Shown: positions 41,982 through 52,787, counted from the stretch's first letter. The stretch is DNA of 64,000 bases from Dermatophilaceae bacterium Soc4.6 (GCA_039889245.1 JAZGVH010000002.1:1488001-1552000); one strand, 5' to 3'. Notes: a model not told the origin generated them from the letters alone. Numbers and translations: made by a program.

Positions 41982-43640
41982 ATGACCCAGCAGACGCACC
42001 CGCACGAGACCGACGGTCCCCGCGAGGAGCACGACCCCACCCCGGCCGCCTCGGAGCAGGGGGAGACCCGCGAGCCGTTGTGGTACGACGGGCCGGCCGC
42101 CTGGCAGTCCCCCTCCACCGGCTCCGACGGGCAGGCCGGGGACACCCCCCAGAGTCCGCCGCAGGGCACGAGCGAGGGTTCCCCCGGGAAGGACTTCGGG
42201 CTCACGGCGCCAGTGACGAGCGCGATGCCGACGTCGCCCTCGGCCGAGCACACGCAGGAGCACCCCGGCTTCGGCTGGCCCGACGACACGGCCCGGGCAG
42301 CCGCCGACACCACCAGCTCGTATGCCGCCCCGACCAGCCCGTACGGCCCCACCGGCAGCACCGCCGGCGCCGGCTTCGGTGGTGGCGACGGTGGCTGGGC
42401 CGGCCCCTACCCCGCCCCCTCCGTCTCTCCCGGCCCCCAGCCGAAGACCCGTCAGGGCCGTCGCTGGGCCGAGATCGGCGTCGTGGCCCTCGTCGCGGCG
42501 GCCCTGGCCGGCGGCGGCAGCTACGTCGCGGCGAAGAACGGCCTCGGCAGCACGATCGCGACCACGAGCACCGCGGGCTCCGCCCCGGCCTCGGCGTCCA
42601 ACCCCGCGGCCCCGGTCGCGCAGGGCAACCCGAGCAGCCCCGACTGGACGGTCACGGCCAAGGCGGTCTCGCCCAGCGTCGTGGCGATCACCGTGCAGAG
42701 CAGCTCGGCCGAGGGGCAGGGCTCCGGCGTCATCATCGACGCCGCGAACGGCTACGTCCTGACCAACAACCACGTCGCCACCGGCGCGGGCGCCGGGGCC
42801 AAGATCTCGGTGACGCTCAGCGACGGACGCTCCTACGACGCCACGATCAAGGGCACCGACCCGTCGACCGACCTCGCGGTGCTGCAGATCAAGAGCCCGC
42901 CGACCGACCTCAAGGCGATCTCGATCGGCGACAGCAAGAGCCTCGTCGTGGGCCAGCCGGTCATGGCCGTGGGCAACCCTCTCGGCCTCGCCGGCACCGT
43001 CACCACCGGTATCGTCTCGGCGCTCAACCGACCCGTCACCACCGCCTCGTCCGAGGGTGGCTCGGGTGGCAGCACCCAGGACCCCTTCGGTGGCTCGACG
43101 CCGAGCGCAGCCACCCCGGTCGTCACCAACGCGATCCAGACGTCGGCGGCGATCAACCCCGGCAACTCCGGTGGTGCCCTCGTGACGGCCGACGGCCAGC
43201 TCATCGGCATCAACTCGTCGATCGCCTCACTCGGCGGCAGCAGCAGCGGCGGCGGCAGCCAGAGCGGCAACATCGGCATCGGCTTCGCGATCCCGTCGAA
43301 AGAGGCCAAGTCGATCGCCGACCAGCTCGTCGCGACCGGCAAGGCCCAGCACGCCTACCTCGGCGTCAGTGCCTCCGACACCACGGTGACCGACGGAAGC
43401 AGCAAGCGGGCGGCAGCCCTGATCCGCTCGCTGTCCTCGGGCACCCCGGCCGCCAACGCCGGGGTCAAGCAGGGTGACGCGATCGTGGCCATCAACGGCC
43501 AGAGCATCGAGTCGTCCGAGTCGCTCGTCGCCACCATCCACGAGTACGGCGTCGGCGACAAGGTCACCGTCACGGTCATCCGCGGCGGCGCCAAGCAGGA
43601 CATCGCGGTCACCCTCGCGGCCCGGCCCGCTCAGGGCTGA
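41982..43640 (+). CDS. HtrA/PepD-like membrane-anchored serine protease with PDZ domain
   Basis: A 552-residue trypsin-like protease. A disordered acidic/Pro-rich cytoplasmic N-terminus (1-160) precedes one TM helix (about 167-185, IGVVALVAAALAGGGSYVA). The protease domain has the triad H264 (LTNNHVA), D297 (STDLAVL) and S396 (PGNSGGAL), all present. The C-terminal PDZ domain (about 455-545) has GTPAANAGVKQGDAIVAING. It degrades or refolds damaged exported proteins. The order regulator-kinase-protease is the same as mprA-mprB-pepD of mycobacteria. ATG 41982 follows TTGAGGACC. Likely regulated by the two-component system, by inference. Confidence 0.93.
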   Translation: MTQQTHPHETDGPREEHDPTPAASEQGETREPLWYDGPAAWQSPSTGSDGQAGDTPQSPPQGTSEGSPGKDFGLTAPVTSAMPTSPSAEHTQEHPGFGWPDDTARAAADTTSSYAAPTSPYGPTGSTAGAGFGGGDGGWAGPYPAPSVSPGPQPKTRQGRRWAEIGVVALVAAALAGGGSYVAAKNGLGSTIATTSTAGSAPASASNPAAPVAQGNPSSPDWTVTAKAVSPSVVAITVQSSSAEGQGSGVIIDAANGYVLTNNHVATGAGAGAKISVTLSDGRSYDATIKGTDPSTDLAVLQIKSPPTDLKAISIGDSKSLVVGQPVMAVGNPLGLAGTVTTGIVSALNRPVTTASSEGGSGGSTQDPFGGSTPSAATPVVTNAIQTSAAINPGNSGGALVTADGQLIGINSSIASLGGSSSGGGSQSGNIGIGFAIPSKEAKSIADQLVATGKAQHAYLGVSASDTTVTDGSSKRAAALIRSLSSGTPAANAGVKQGDAIVAINGQSIESSESLVATIHEYGVGDKVTVTVIRGGAKQDIAVTLAARPAQG

Positions 43641-43728
43641 GTGCAGCCGGGAGACCGGCAGACCGACGGCGAGAGCGGGTACGGTGGGCGACTGCCCGTC
43701 GTACCCGCGTCGTCCGGAGGTCTCAGCC

Positions 43729-45810
43729 GTGCCTGCCGTCAGCCGCCCCGAGCCCGAGCTGGCTCGCGAGCAGGAGCACCTCGCCCGGGCCCGGGCCGAG
43801 CTGGCCCGCATGGCCGAGAAGACGCGCACCACCGAGCGTGCCGCCGGTGACCCGGTCTCGGATGCCTTCCTCGCCGCCACCCTCGCCCGGCGCCTCGCCT
43901 CGCTGCAGGACGATCCCACCTCCACCCTCTTCTTCGGCCGCATCGACCTCGACGGAGAAGAGAACCCGGCCACGCGGGCACTCGGGGGGAACTCGGGGAG
44001 CGCAGCCCCCCGCGGGACGTGGCACGTGGGGCGGCGCCACGTCGCCGACGACCGGGGCGACCCGCTCGTCATCGACTGGCGAGCCGGGCTGAGCGCGGCC
44101 TTCTACCGGGCGTCCCGCGCCGAGCCGATGGGCGTGACCCTGCGGCGCCGCTTCGGCGTCGACCACGGTCGGCTCACGGCCTACGAGGACGAGCACCTGC
44201 AGGACGTCACCGAGCGGGACCACCGCTCCGACATCCTCGCCCAGGAGATCGAGCGCCCCCGCGTGGGCCCGATGCGCGACATCGTCGCGACGATCCAGCC
44301 CGAGCAGGACGAGATCGTGCGGGCCGACGCCGGCACGACCGTGTGCGTGCAGGGCGCCCCGGGCACCGGCAAGACCGCCGTCGGCCTGCACCGCGCGGCC
44401 TGGCTGCTCTACGCCTACCGCGACAAGCTCTCGCGCTCGGGCGTGCTCGTCATCGGCCCCAACCGCGCCTTCCTCGACCACATCGGCGCCGTCCTGCCGG
44501 CGCTCGGTGAGGTCGAGGTCGCCCACACCACCGCCGAGGAGCTCGTCGCCAGCGTGCCGGTCAGGGGGGTCGACGACACGCCGGCGGCCACGCTCAAGGG
44601 CGACGCGCGCCTCGCGCAGGTGCTCCACCGCGCCGTATGGAGCCACGTGCTCCCCTCGGGCGCCTCGCTCGACGCGCTCGTCGTGCCGCGGGGCGCGCAC
44701 AAGTGGCGGGTGGCGGCACACGACGTGGCGGAGGTGCTCGAGCAGCTGCGGGCGCGCGACATCCGCTACGGAGCCGCGCGGGCGGTGCTGCCGCAGCGGC
44801 TGGCCCACCACGTGCTGCTCGCGATGGAGCGCGCCGGCGACTCCCCCGACGACCAGGTGCAGGACGCCGTGGCCCGCACCACCGCCGTCAAGTCCTACAT
44901 CGCCTCGGTCTGGCCGGCCCTCGACCCCCGACAGGTCCTCTTCACCCTCTGGAGCGACCCGGCGGTGCTGGCGGAGCACGCCGACGGGGTCCTGTCGGAC
45001 GAAGAGCAGCGAATCCTCTTGTGGGACAGGCCTCCCCGCACCAAGGGGTCGGCCCGCTGGTCGGCTGCCGACGCGGTGCTGCTCGACGAGCTGGCTGACC
45101 TCGTGGACCGCACACCGAGCCTCGGGCACGTCGTGCTCGACGAGGCGCAGGATCTCTCGCCCATGCAGCTCCGGGCGGTCGGAAGACGCTGCGCGACCGG
45201 GTCGGCGACCGTGCTCGGAGACATCGCCCAGGGCACGACACCGTGGTCGACGTCGTCGTGGGAGGAGTCGCTCGCCCACCTCGGCAAGCCCGGCAGCCAC
45301 GTCGAGGTGCTCGACCGGGGCTTCCGGGTGCCGGGGCTCGTCATCGACTACGCCGCCCGTCTCCTGCCCGCCATGGCGCCGGGGCTGGGCGCGCCGGTGT
45401 CGGTGCGCGACAACCCGGGCCGGCTCGACATCGTGCGGGTCGACCGCGCCGGGCTGGCGGCCAGGGTCGCGGTCGTCGTCGCCGAGCAGGTGACGCAGCC
45501 GGGGTCGGTAGGCGTCATCGCGCCGGCGTCGCTGCTGGCCGACCTCGGGGCGGCCCTGGACGCGGCCGGTCTCGAGCACGGACTGCTCGGCTCCGACCAC
45601 GGCGACATCGAGCACCAGGTCGACCTCGTGCCGGCGACGGTGGCCAAGGGGCTGGAGTTCGACCGGGTCGTCGTCGTCGAGCCTGCGCGCATCGCCGCGG
45701 ACGAGCCGGACGAGCGGACCGGCCTCCGGCGCCTCTACGTCGTGCTCACCCGCGCCGTCACGGCGCTCACCGTCGTGCACTGCGACGACCTGCCCGCGCT
45801 GCTCGCCTGA
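43729..45810 (+). CDS. HelD/HelR-type UvrD-like ATPase (RNA polymerase recycling)
   Basis: A superfamily 1-like ATPase of 693 residues. An N-terminal coiled coil ([22 protein letters not shown]) precedes the RGTWHVGRRHVAD and VIDWRAGLSAAFYRA blocks typical of the HelD family. Walker A is GAPGTGKTAV (K215), Walker B-like LDEAQDLSP, and motif V/VI-like VATVAKGLEFDRVVVVEP and LRRLYVVLTRAVTALTVV. Actinobacterial HelD/HelR proteins rescue stalled RNA polymerase and can give rifampicin tolerance. GTG 43729 has GGAGG eight bases upstream. I looked for the 19-bp RAE palindrome upstream and did not find it. Confidence 0.88.
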   Translation: MPAVSRPEPELAREQEHLARARAELARMAEKTRTTERAAGDPVSDAFLAATLARRLASLQDDPTSTLFFGRIDLDGEENPATRALGGNSGSAAPRGTWHVGRRHVADDRGDPLVIDWRAGLSAAFYRASRAEPMGVTLRRRFGVDHGRLTAYEDEHLQDVTERDHRSDILAQEIERPRVGPMRDIVATIQPEQDEIVRADAGTTVCVQGAPGTGKTAVGLHRAAWLLYAYRDKLSRSGVLVIGPNRAFLDHIGAVLPALGEVEVAHTTAEELVASVPVRGVDDTPAATLKGDARLAQVLHRAVWSHVLPSGASLDALVVPRGAHKWRVAAHDVAEVLEQLRARDIRYGAARAVLPQRLAHHVLLAMERAGDSPDDQVQDAVARTTAVKSYIASVWPALDPRQVLFTLWSDPAVLAEHADGVLSDEEQRILLWDRPPRTKGSARWSAADAVLLDELADLVDRTPSLGHVVLDEAQDLSPMQLRAVGRRCATGSATVLGDIAQGTTPWSTSSWEESLAHLGKPGSHVEVLDRGFRVPGLVIDYAARLLPAMAPGLGAPVSVRDNPGRLDIVRVDRAGLAARVAVVVAEQVTQPGSVGVIAPASLLADLGAALDAAGLEHGLLGSDHGDIEHQVDLVPATVAKGLEFDRVVVVEPARIAADEPDERTGLRRLYVVLTRAVTALTVVHCDDLPALLA

Positions 45811-45823
45811 GGAGGCCGTCACC

Positions 45824-46489
45824 GTGCTGCTGCTCGACTCGTGGACCGACGACCTCATGGTCCTGTGTCCCGGCGCCGACCCGGTCATCGTGCAGGCCGT
45901 CGGCACGGACCTGCTCGCCCGCTGGCGCGAGCCCCATCGGCGCTACCACTCGCCCACCCACCTCGTCGAGATGGTCGAGGTGCTGCACGAGCTCGGCGAG
46001 ACCGGCGAGGTCGGGGCGGACGACGAGCGCCTCGCCCGGCTGGCGGCGTGGTGGCACGACGCGGTCTACGACCCGGCGGCCACCGACAACGAGGAGCGCA
46101 GCGCGGTGCTCGCCCACGACGCCCTCACCGGTCTGCGCCTGCCGACCGATGTCGTCACCACCGTCGTCGCGCTCGTGCGGATGACGGCCGGCCACACCGC
46201 CGCCGACCCCACACCGCTCACGCGGGCCCTGCACGACGCCGACCTGTGGATCCTCGCCTCACCACCGCCCCGCTACGCCGCCTATGCCAGCCAGGTGCGC
46301 GAGGAGTATGCCGCTGTGCCCGACGCCGCCTTCGCCGTCGGCCGCTCGGCCATCCTCGCCGACCTCGTGGGCCGCCAGCGGCTCTACCTCACCGACCACG
46401 CCCACCGGGAGTGGACGGCTGCGGCGCGGCACAACGTGGGGCGCGAGCTCGTGAGGCTGGGCGCAGAGGGTGGGGCACCAGAGGGGTGA
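45824..46489 (+). CDS. HD-domain metal-dependent hydrolase
   Basis: A 221-residue predicted phosphohydrolase. Metal ligands of the HD fold can be seen in order: RRYHSPTHLVEM (first His pair), AAWWHDAVYDP (HD), DNEERSAVLAHDAL and ALHDADLWILA (final Asp). Substrate is unknown; members act on nucleotides or signalling nucleotides. GTG 45824 has GAGGAGG upstream and follows the HelR-like gene by 13 bp, so it is probably co-transcribed. The protein is complete with no membrane segment. Confidence 0.85.
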   Translation: MLLLDSWTDDLMVLCPGADPVIVQAVGTDLLARWREPHRRYHSPTHLVEMVEVLHELGETGEVGADDERLARLAAWWHDAVYDPAATDNEERSAVLAHDALTGLRLPTDVVTTVVALVRMTAGHTAADPTPLTRALHDADLWILASPPPRYAAYASQVREEYAAVPDAAFAVGRSAILADLVGRQRLYLTDHAHREWTAAARHNVGRELVRLGAEGGAPEG

Positions 46490-46529
46490 CCCGACGCGCT
46501 GGGGAGGGTCGCCGGGGGAGAATACCGCC

Positions 46530-46970
46530 ATGACCGTCGACGTGCTGGTGGAGACCACGATCGGGCGACCCGTCGCCGACGTCGCAACATTCTCGGGCGA
46601 CCCCACCAATGCCCCGCTCTGGTACGCCAACATCCGATCGGTCACCTGGAGGACAGCTCCCCCCGTCGAGGTGGGCTCACGGATGGACTTTGTCGCCCGG
46701 TTCCTCGGCAGGCGTCTGGCCTACACCTACGAGGTGGCCGAGCTCGATCCCGGTCGCCGGCTAATGATGCGCACCACCGACGGTCCCTTCCCGATGGAGA
46801 CCACGTACGAGTGGCGAGTGACGGAGGCCGGGCAGACCCGGATGACCCTTCGCAACCGGGGCGACCCGGCCGGCTTCTCACGCATCGCCGCACCGATCAT
46901 GGAACGCGCCATGCGCCGGGCGACCAGCAAGGACCTGTCCCGGCTCAAGGCGATCCTCGAACGCGGCTAA
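46530..46970 (+). CDS. SRPBCC-family protein
   Basis: A 146-residue Bet v1-like protein: VDVLVETTIGRPVADVATFSGDPTNAPLWYANIRSVTW, VGSRMDFVARFLGRRLAYTYEVAELDPGRRLMMRT and a C-terminal helix ERAMRRATSKDLSRLKAILERG. The pattern matches the polyketide-cyclase-like coenzyme-binding group. GGGGAG precedes ATG 46530. In mycobacteria one SRPBCC protein (Rv0910) is described as the toxin partner of an MT0933-type antitoxin, a homologue of which lies at 62400 here. The two are 15 kb apart, so a link is speculative. Convergent with the GH25 lysozyme gene. Confidence 0.8.
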   Translation: MTVDVLVETTIGRPVADVATFSGDPTNAPLWYANIRSVTWRTAPPVEVGSRMDFVARFLGRRLAYTYEVAELDPGRRLMMRTTDGPFPMETTYEWRVTEAGQTRMTLRNRGDPAGFSRIAAPIMERAMRRATSKDLSRLKAILERG

Positions 46971-47092
46971 GGCTCTGCGGACGTCGGTGGAGGCGCCGAC
47001 ACCGCACAACGAGACCAGTGCACGCCCCCCCGACAGGCACCACCCCTCCACCCCCCTCCACCGGTCCTGTGGGCGTCGGCACCCCTGCCGGG

Positions 47093-49438
47093 TCAGGGCA
47101 CGTCGACCGTGCGGCAGCCGAGCGGGGTATCGGAGGTGCCGGCGCCGAGGTTGCGGGCGGTGACACAGACCGAGTGACGGCCGCGGGCCGCCGGTGCGGT
47201 GACGACATACCCGTGGTTGGGCCCGTAGGCGGGGAAGGCGCGGCCGACGTCGGGGCGGACTGCGCTGGCGGCACTGGTCACCGGGGTCGCACCGTCGACC
47301 GAGACCGAGACGGCGCTGGGGGTGGCCGTGTCGGGGTCGATCGCCCAGCCGGCCAGGACGATCGCGGAGCCGTTCCAGGCCGCGACGTCGAAGTGCCCGA
47401 ACGGCTTCGAGGGCGGCACGACGACCGTGCGGCACCCGAGGGGCGTGTCGGAGGTGCCGGCACCGGTGTTGAGCACCGTCACGCAGACCGAGTGGGGGCC
47501 GGGAGCGGCGGCCACGATGACGCCGTACCCGTGGTTCGCGCCGTAGGCCGGGTAGGCGCGGGCGATGTCGGCCCGGGCCGTGCTGGCTGCGCTGGTCACC
47601 GGGGCAGCGCCGTCGAGGGAGACCGCGACGCTGGCCGGGTTGGCCGTGTCGGGGTCGATCGCCCAGCCGGCCGCGACGATGGCCGAGCTGTTCCAGGCCG
47701 CGACGTCGAAGTGCCCGATCGGCTTCGAGGGTGGCACGACGACCGTGCGGCACCCGAGCGGGGTGTCGACCGACCCGGCCCCGCTGTTGAGCACCGTCAC
47801 GCAGACGGAGTGGGGGCCGGGAGCCGCCGGTGTGGTGACGGCATACCCGTGGTTGGCGCCGTAGGCGGGGTAGACGCGGGCGATGTCGGCGCGCGACGTG
47901 CTGGCGGCGGTCGTCTGGGCGGTGCCGCCGTCGATGGTGACCGAGACGCTGGTCGGGTCGGCGGTGTCGGGGTCGATCGCCCAGCCGGCCGCGACGAGGG
48001 CGGAGCCGTTCCAGACGGCGACGTCGAGCCGACCGAACGGCGCCGACGCCGGCACGATGACGGTGCGGCACCCGAGAGGGGTGTTGACCGTGCCGGCACC
48101 GATGTTGAGGGCCGTGACGCAGACGGAGTGCGAGCCAGGGGCCGCCGGGACCGCGACGGCGTAGCCGTGGTTCGCGCCGTAGGCCGGGTAGACCCGGGCG
48201 ATGTCGGCGCGGGCGGTGCCCGCGGCGCTGGTCACGGGGGTGGCGCCGTCGACGGAGACCGAGACGCTGCTCGGGCTGGCGGTGTCGGGGTCGATCGCCC
48301 AGCCGGCCGCGATGACGGCGGAGCCGTTCCAGACGGCGACGTCGAGGCGGCCGAACGGCGTCGAGGGAGGCACGACGACGGTGACGCAGCCCAGCGACCG
48401 GGCCACGAGACCGAGGGCCGTCACGCAGACGGAGTGGCTGCCCGGAGCGGCCGGGACCGCGACGGCGTAGCCGTGGTTGGCGCCGGACGCGGGGTAGACC
48501 CGGGCGATGTCGGCTCGGGCGTTGCCGGCGGTGCCCGTCTGTGGGGTTCCGCCGTCGACGGACACCGAGACGCTGATCGGGTTGGCGGTGCTGGGGTCGA
48601 TCGCCCAGCCGGCCGCGACCAGGGCGGAGCCGTTCCAGGCGACCGCGTCGACGTGCCCGAACGGGGGTGCGGCGGAGGCCGCCGCACCGTTGGCCAGGGC
48701 CTGCAGGCCAGCCAGTGAGCCGTTGTAGACGCTCATGTCGACGGCCCCCGTGATGCCCGACAGGCTCGCCGACGCCGTGTACTGCCAGAAGGTGTAGGCG
48801 CTCCACCCCCCGGGGATCTGCGGCGCCGCCCCGTAGGACGCGATCCACAGGGGGTATCCGGCGAAGGCCCGGCTGTTGCCCATCGCCGTCTGCCAGAAGT
48901 AGGAGCTCGCGTAGATGATCGGGGTGCGACCGGTAAGCGACGTGACCGTCTGCAGGTAGGACTGCGTCCAGGCCACGAGCGCAGTGGGGCTCAGGCCGCC
49001 GGTGGCCTCCAGGTCGAGCACGGGCGGCAGGTCGCCCCGCTGGTGCAGGGTCCCGCTCACCCGCACGAAGTACTGGGCCTGGGTGACCGCACTGACGGAG
49101 GGCGTCGCGAAGTGGTAGGCCCCACGCATCATCCCGGCAGCCGCCATCCCGGCGAAGTCGCTGGCGAAGTAGGGGTTGGTGTACCCGGCTCCCTCGGTCG
49201 CCTTGACGAACCCGAAGGTCGCGCTCCCGCTGGCATGGGCCGATCCCCAGCTGATGGCCTGGCCGCCGGGGTGCTGGTAGCTCGAGACGTCGGGCCCGAC
49301 GATCGAGGCCAGGGCGCTCGCCGAGCCCGTGACGAGCAGGAGGCAGACCGCCACTGCGGTCAGGAGAGGGCGGGCCAACGCCACCACGGCGGCGCACCCC
49401 ACCTCCGCGACACCACGAACCCTGCGACTACCAGCCAT
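47093..49438 (-). CDS. secreted GH25 lysozyme with five C-terminal repeats
   Basis: A 781-residue exported muramidase. A signal peptide (core LLTAVAVCLLLVTGSASALA) precedes a GH25 domain (about 45-245): start GPDVSSYQHPGG with the first catalytic Asp, KATEGAGYTNPYF, the D-x-E pair in LPPVLDLEATGG and WQYTASASLSGITGAVDMSVYN. Five tandem repeats of about 104 residues follow, each of the form FGH(L)DVAxWNGSAxVAAGWAIDPDTAxPxSVSVSVDG, then ARADIARVYPAYGANHGYAV, HSVCVTxLN and TPLGCRTVVVP. Each repeat has two cysteines likely to pair. The repeats resemble wall-attachment modules seen in actinobacterial and clostridial wall hydrolases. ATG 49438 chosen; 49486 is possible. Confidence 0.9.
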   Translation of the reverse strand: MAGSRRVRGVAEVGCAAVVALARPLLTAVAVCLLLVTGSASALASIVGPDVSSYQHPGGQAISWGSAHASGSATFGFVKATEGAGYTNPYFASDFAGMAAAGMMRGAYHFATPSVSAVTQAQYFVRVSGTLHQRGDLPPVLDLEATGGLSPTALVAWTQSYLQTVTSLTGRTPIIYASSYFWQTAMGNSRAFAGYPLWIASYGAAPQIPGGWSAYTFWQYTASASLSGITGAVDMSVYNGSLAGLQALANGAAASAAPPFGHVDAVAWNGSALVAAGWAIDPSTANPISVSVSVDGGTPQTGTAGNARADIARVYPASGANHGYAVAVPAAPGSHSVCVTALGLVARSLGCVTVVVPPSTPFGRLDVAVWNGSAVIAAGWAIDPDTASPSSVSVSVDGATPVTSAAGTARADIARVYPAYGANHGYAVAVPAAPGSHSVCVTALNIGAGTVNTPLGCRTVIVPASAPFGRLDVAVWNGSALVAAGWAIDPDTADPTSVSVTIDGGTAQTTAASTSRADIARVYPAYGANHGYAVTTPAAPGPHSVCVTVLNSGAGSVDTPLGCRTVVVPPSKPIGHFDVAAWNSSAIVAAGWAIDPDTANPASVAVSLDGAAPVTSAASTARADIARAYPAYGANHGYGVIVAAAPGPHSVCVTVLNTGAGTSDTPLGCRTVVVPPSKPFGHFDVAAWNGSAIVLAGWAIDPDTATPSAVSVSVDGATPVTSAASAVRPDVGRAFPAYGPNHGYVVTAPAARGRHSVCVTARNLGAGTSDTPLGCRTVDVP
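47096..48668 (-). repeat. five tandem about 315-bp coding repeats of the GH25 gene
   Basis: Five units of roughly 310-318 bp encode the C-terminal modules of the lysozyme. Long stretches are near-identical at DNA level, for example CGATCGCCCAGCCGGCC in each. Such direct repeats can recombine and change module number. The first repeat, nearest the catalytic domain, lacks the linker before GCVTVVVP, so it differs most. Confidence 0.85.
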
Positions 49439-49528
49439 CCTGCGCACCACCCTGCGATCGACTCCAGCTCTACCTGACAACCCCATCGGCCGCGGCCGCC
49501 GGATCAGGAGCCCTTCGCCCCCTCGATG

Positions 49529-50359
49529 TCACTTTGTCCCGGAGCAGCGTGCGCTGCCGGCCGCCCCCGCCCCGGGACCGGGCCCCAGCACCCGGTCCAG
49601 CAGCGGCCACCAGAACTCCCCCGCACACCGAGCCTCGAGCTCGTCGCGGCCCACCCAGAGCGCCGCGTCGACGTCGGCGGCGACCGGCGCCAACGGGCGC
49701 GAGGTGAGGGTCACGGCATACAGCTGGAGGTAGGCCGCACCCTCGCCCCAGCGGCCGACGCGGCCGGCCGTGACGGCGGCGTCGGCGCGCACGGTGAAGC
49801 GCTCCCAGCCGACGGGACGCAGGAGCGCCGGCGCGACCACGAGCCCGGTCTCCTCGGTGAGCTCGCGCACCGCGGCGTCGGTCGGGTGCTCGCCCGGCTC
49901 GACTCCCCCACCGGGCGGCCCCCACGCCTCGCGCGCGAGCGTGTGCACGACCGCCACCGCGCTGGCCCCGTCGTCGACGACGACCGCCACCGCCACGACG
50001 TGACCGCGGTCGAGGGCGGTGTCGGCCAGCACCAGGTCGACGTCCATGAGGCCACCCCCGGGTGCGGGCACGCCGGCCACCCGGGCGACGGGCACGTCAC
50101 CGCGCCGCTTGCGCAGCCGCAGGCCGGAGGCGAGCAGGCGGCGCACCAGGTCGGCGCCGGTGGTGGGCGTGGCTCCGGCGGCGACGACCGCGGCATACCG
50201 CTGGGTGGAGACGTCGTAGTGGTCGCCCTCGAAGCTGCGCGGGTGCAGGCCGGCGCGGGCAGCGACGGCGTGCAGCTCTTCGAGGGAGGCGTCGCTGACG
50301 AGGTGGGCGAAGGTCGTGCCGTGCCGGGGCCAGATGGGGACGTCGATCCAGGTGGTCAT
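49529..50359 (-). CDS. DUF4031-NUDIX hydrolase fusion
   Basis: A 276-residue two-domain protein. Residues 1-90 are a DUF4031 domain (TTWIDVPIWPRHGTTFAHLVSDASLEELHAVAARAGLHPRSFEGDHYDV). From about 120 onward is a NUDIX domain with the box GGGVEPGEHPTDAAVRELTEETGL (G-x5-E-x7-REUxEExGU), intact. NUDIX enzymes cleave nucleoside diphosphates linked to another moiety; the substrate is unknown. ATG 50359 starts at the conserved MTTWIDVP. It is not in an operon; its upstream region is shared with the gene at 50514. Confidence 0.85.
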   Translation of the reverse strand: MTTWIDVPIWPRHGTTFAHLVSDASLEELHAVAARAGLHPRSFEGDHYDVSTQRYAAVVAAGATPTTGADLVRRLLASGLRLRKRRGDVPVARVAGVPAPGGGLMDVDLVLADTALDRGHVVAVAVVVDDGASAVAVVHTLAREAWGPPGGGVEPGEHPTDAAVRELTEETGLVVAPALLRPVGWERFTVRADAAVTAGRVGRWGEGAAYLQLYAVTLTSRPLAPVAADVDAALWVGRDELEARCAGEFWWPLLDRVLGPGPGAGAAGSARCSGTK

Positions 50360-50513
50360 CGCGGCCCACGGTAACCCGCCCCTCGTCCGAACGGATGAGC
50401 CCGAGTCGTCAACCACCCTATTTGCCCGCTTTAAACTGTCCGTCGGCAGCTGCGGGTTCTAGAGTCTGAGATGTCACGATTCCCTACTTCCGCGGCCATC
50501 CCCAGGAACCCCC

Positions 50514-50861
50514 ATGAGCGCTCAGCCCCTCCGCGTGGTCGACGGCAGCCGCCTGCGGACCGACCCGGCCGTCACCCTCGCCTACGCCTCGCGGCTGCTC
50601 GCGCCGTCCACGTCGTACCGGCAGCTCGAGCAGGTGCGCCGGGCCGGGTTCGCCCGTCGCGTCTTCTCCCGCAGCACCCTGTCGACCACCACGCGCTACC
50701 TGCGGGTGGCGACCCCCGTCGAGCCGACGTGGCGCGAGCCCGGTGCCCCGGTCGTCCCCGGCGTGCTCTACCTGCCGCTCGCCGCCCAGGCCGCTGCCCA
50801 GCGCGCCTCCGGCATCCGCCCGCTGGCTGCTGTCGCCGGAGACGACTTCAGCGCCGCCTGA
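50514..50861 (+). CDS. hypothetical protein
   Basis: A 115-residue protein I do not recognise: residues 22-55 are helical and Arg-rich (LAYASRLLAPSTSYRQLEQVRRAGFARRVFSR), followed by a hydrophobic C-terminal half (VVPGVLYLPLAAQAAAQRASGI). No signal peptide or metal site. It starts at ATG 50514, just after the sequence ATGTCACGATTCCC, and codon use is as expected for a real gene. The upstream region is AT-richer, so a promoter there is plausible. Function unknown. Confidence 0.5.
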   Translation: MSAQPLRVVDGSRLRTDPAVTLAYASRLLAPSTSYRQLEQVRRAGFARRVFSRSTLSTTTRYLRVATPVEPTWREPGAPVVPGVLYLPLAAQAAAQRASGIRPLAAVAGDDFSAA

Positions 50862-50906
50862 CCCGCACCCCGGTGGCCGGGGCTGACGGCACGTCGACCC
50901 GGGCAC

Positions 50907-50985
50907 GGGCGGTCCCCTCGGGGGGCCGCCCGTCCTCGTGTGCCCCGCACGCCGAGAGGGCGGCCCCCCTCTCGGGGAACCGCCC
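50907..50985. terminator. nested hairpins between convergent genes
   Basis: Several overlapping stems can form between the stop at 50861 and the groEL stop: GGGCGGTCCCC (50907-50917) with GGGGAACCGCCC (50974-50985), GGGGGCCGCCC (50921-50931) with GGGCGGCCCCC (50958-50968), and CCGAGAGGG (50952-50960) with CCCTCTCGG (50967-50975). These are mutually exclusive alternatives. Together they make a strong bidirectional terminator zone. Confidence 0.6.
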
Positions 50986-51053
50986 TCCGTCGTGCTGGGT
51001 CGTGCTGGTGACGCTGGGTCGTGCTGGTGGCTGACGCTACCGAGTGCCGGGGC

Positions 51054-52787
<1,734 letters not shown>

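Noticed and set aside
43641..43728. Rifampicin-associated element upstream of the HelR-like gene
   Set aside because: I found no 19-bp palindrome of the RAE type in this stretch.
47096..48668. Repeated insertion elements
   Set aside because: The repeats stay in one reading frame and code for protein modules of the lysozyme.
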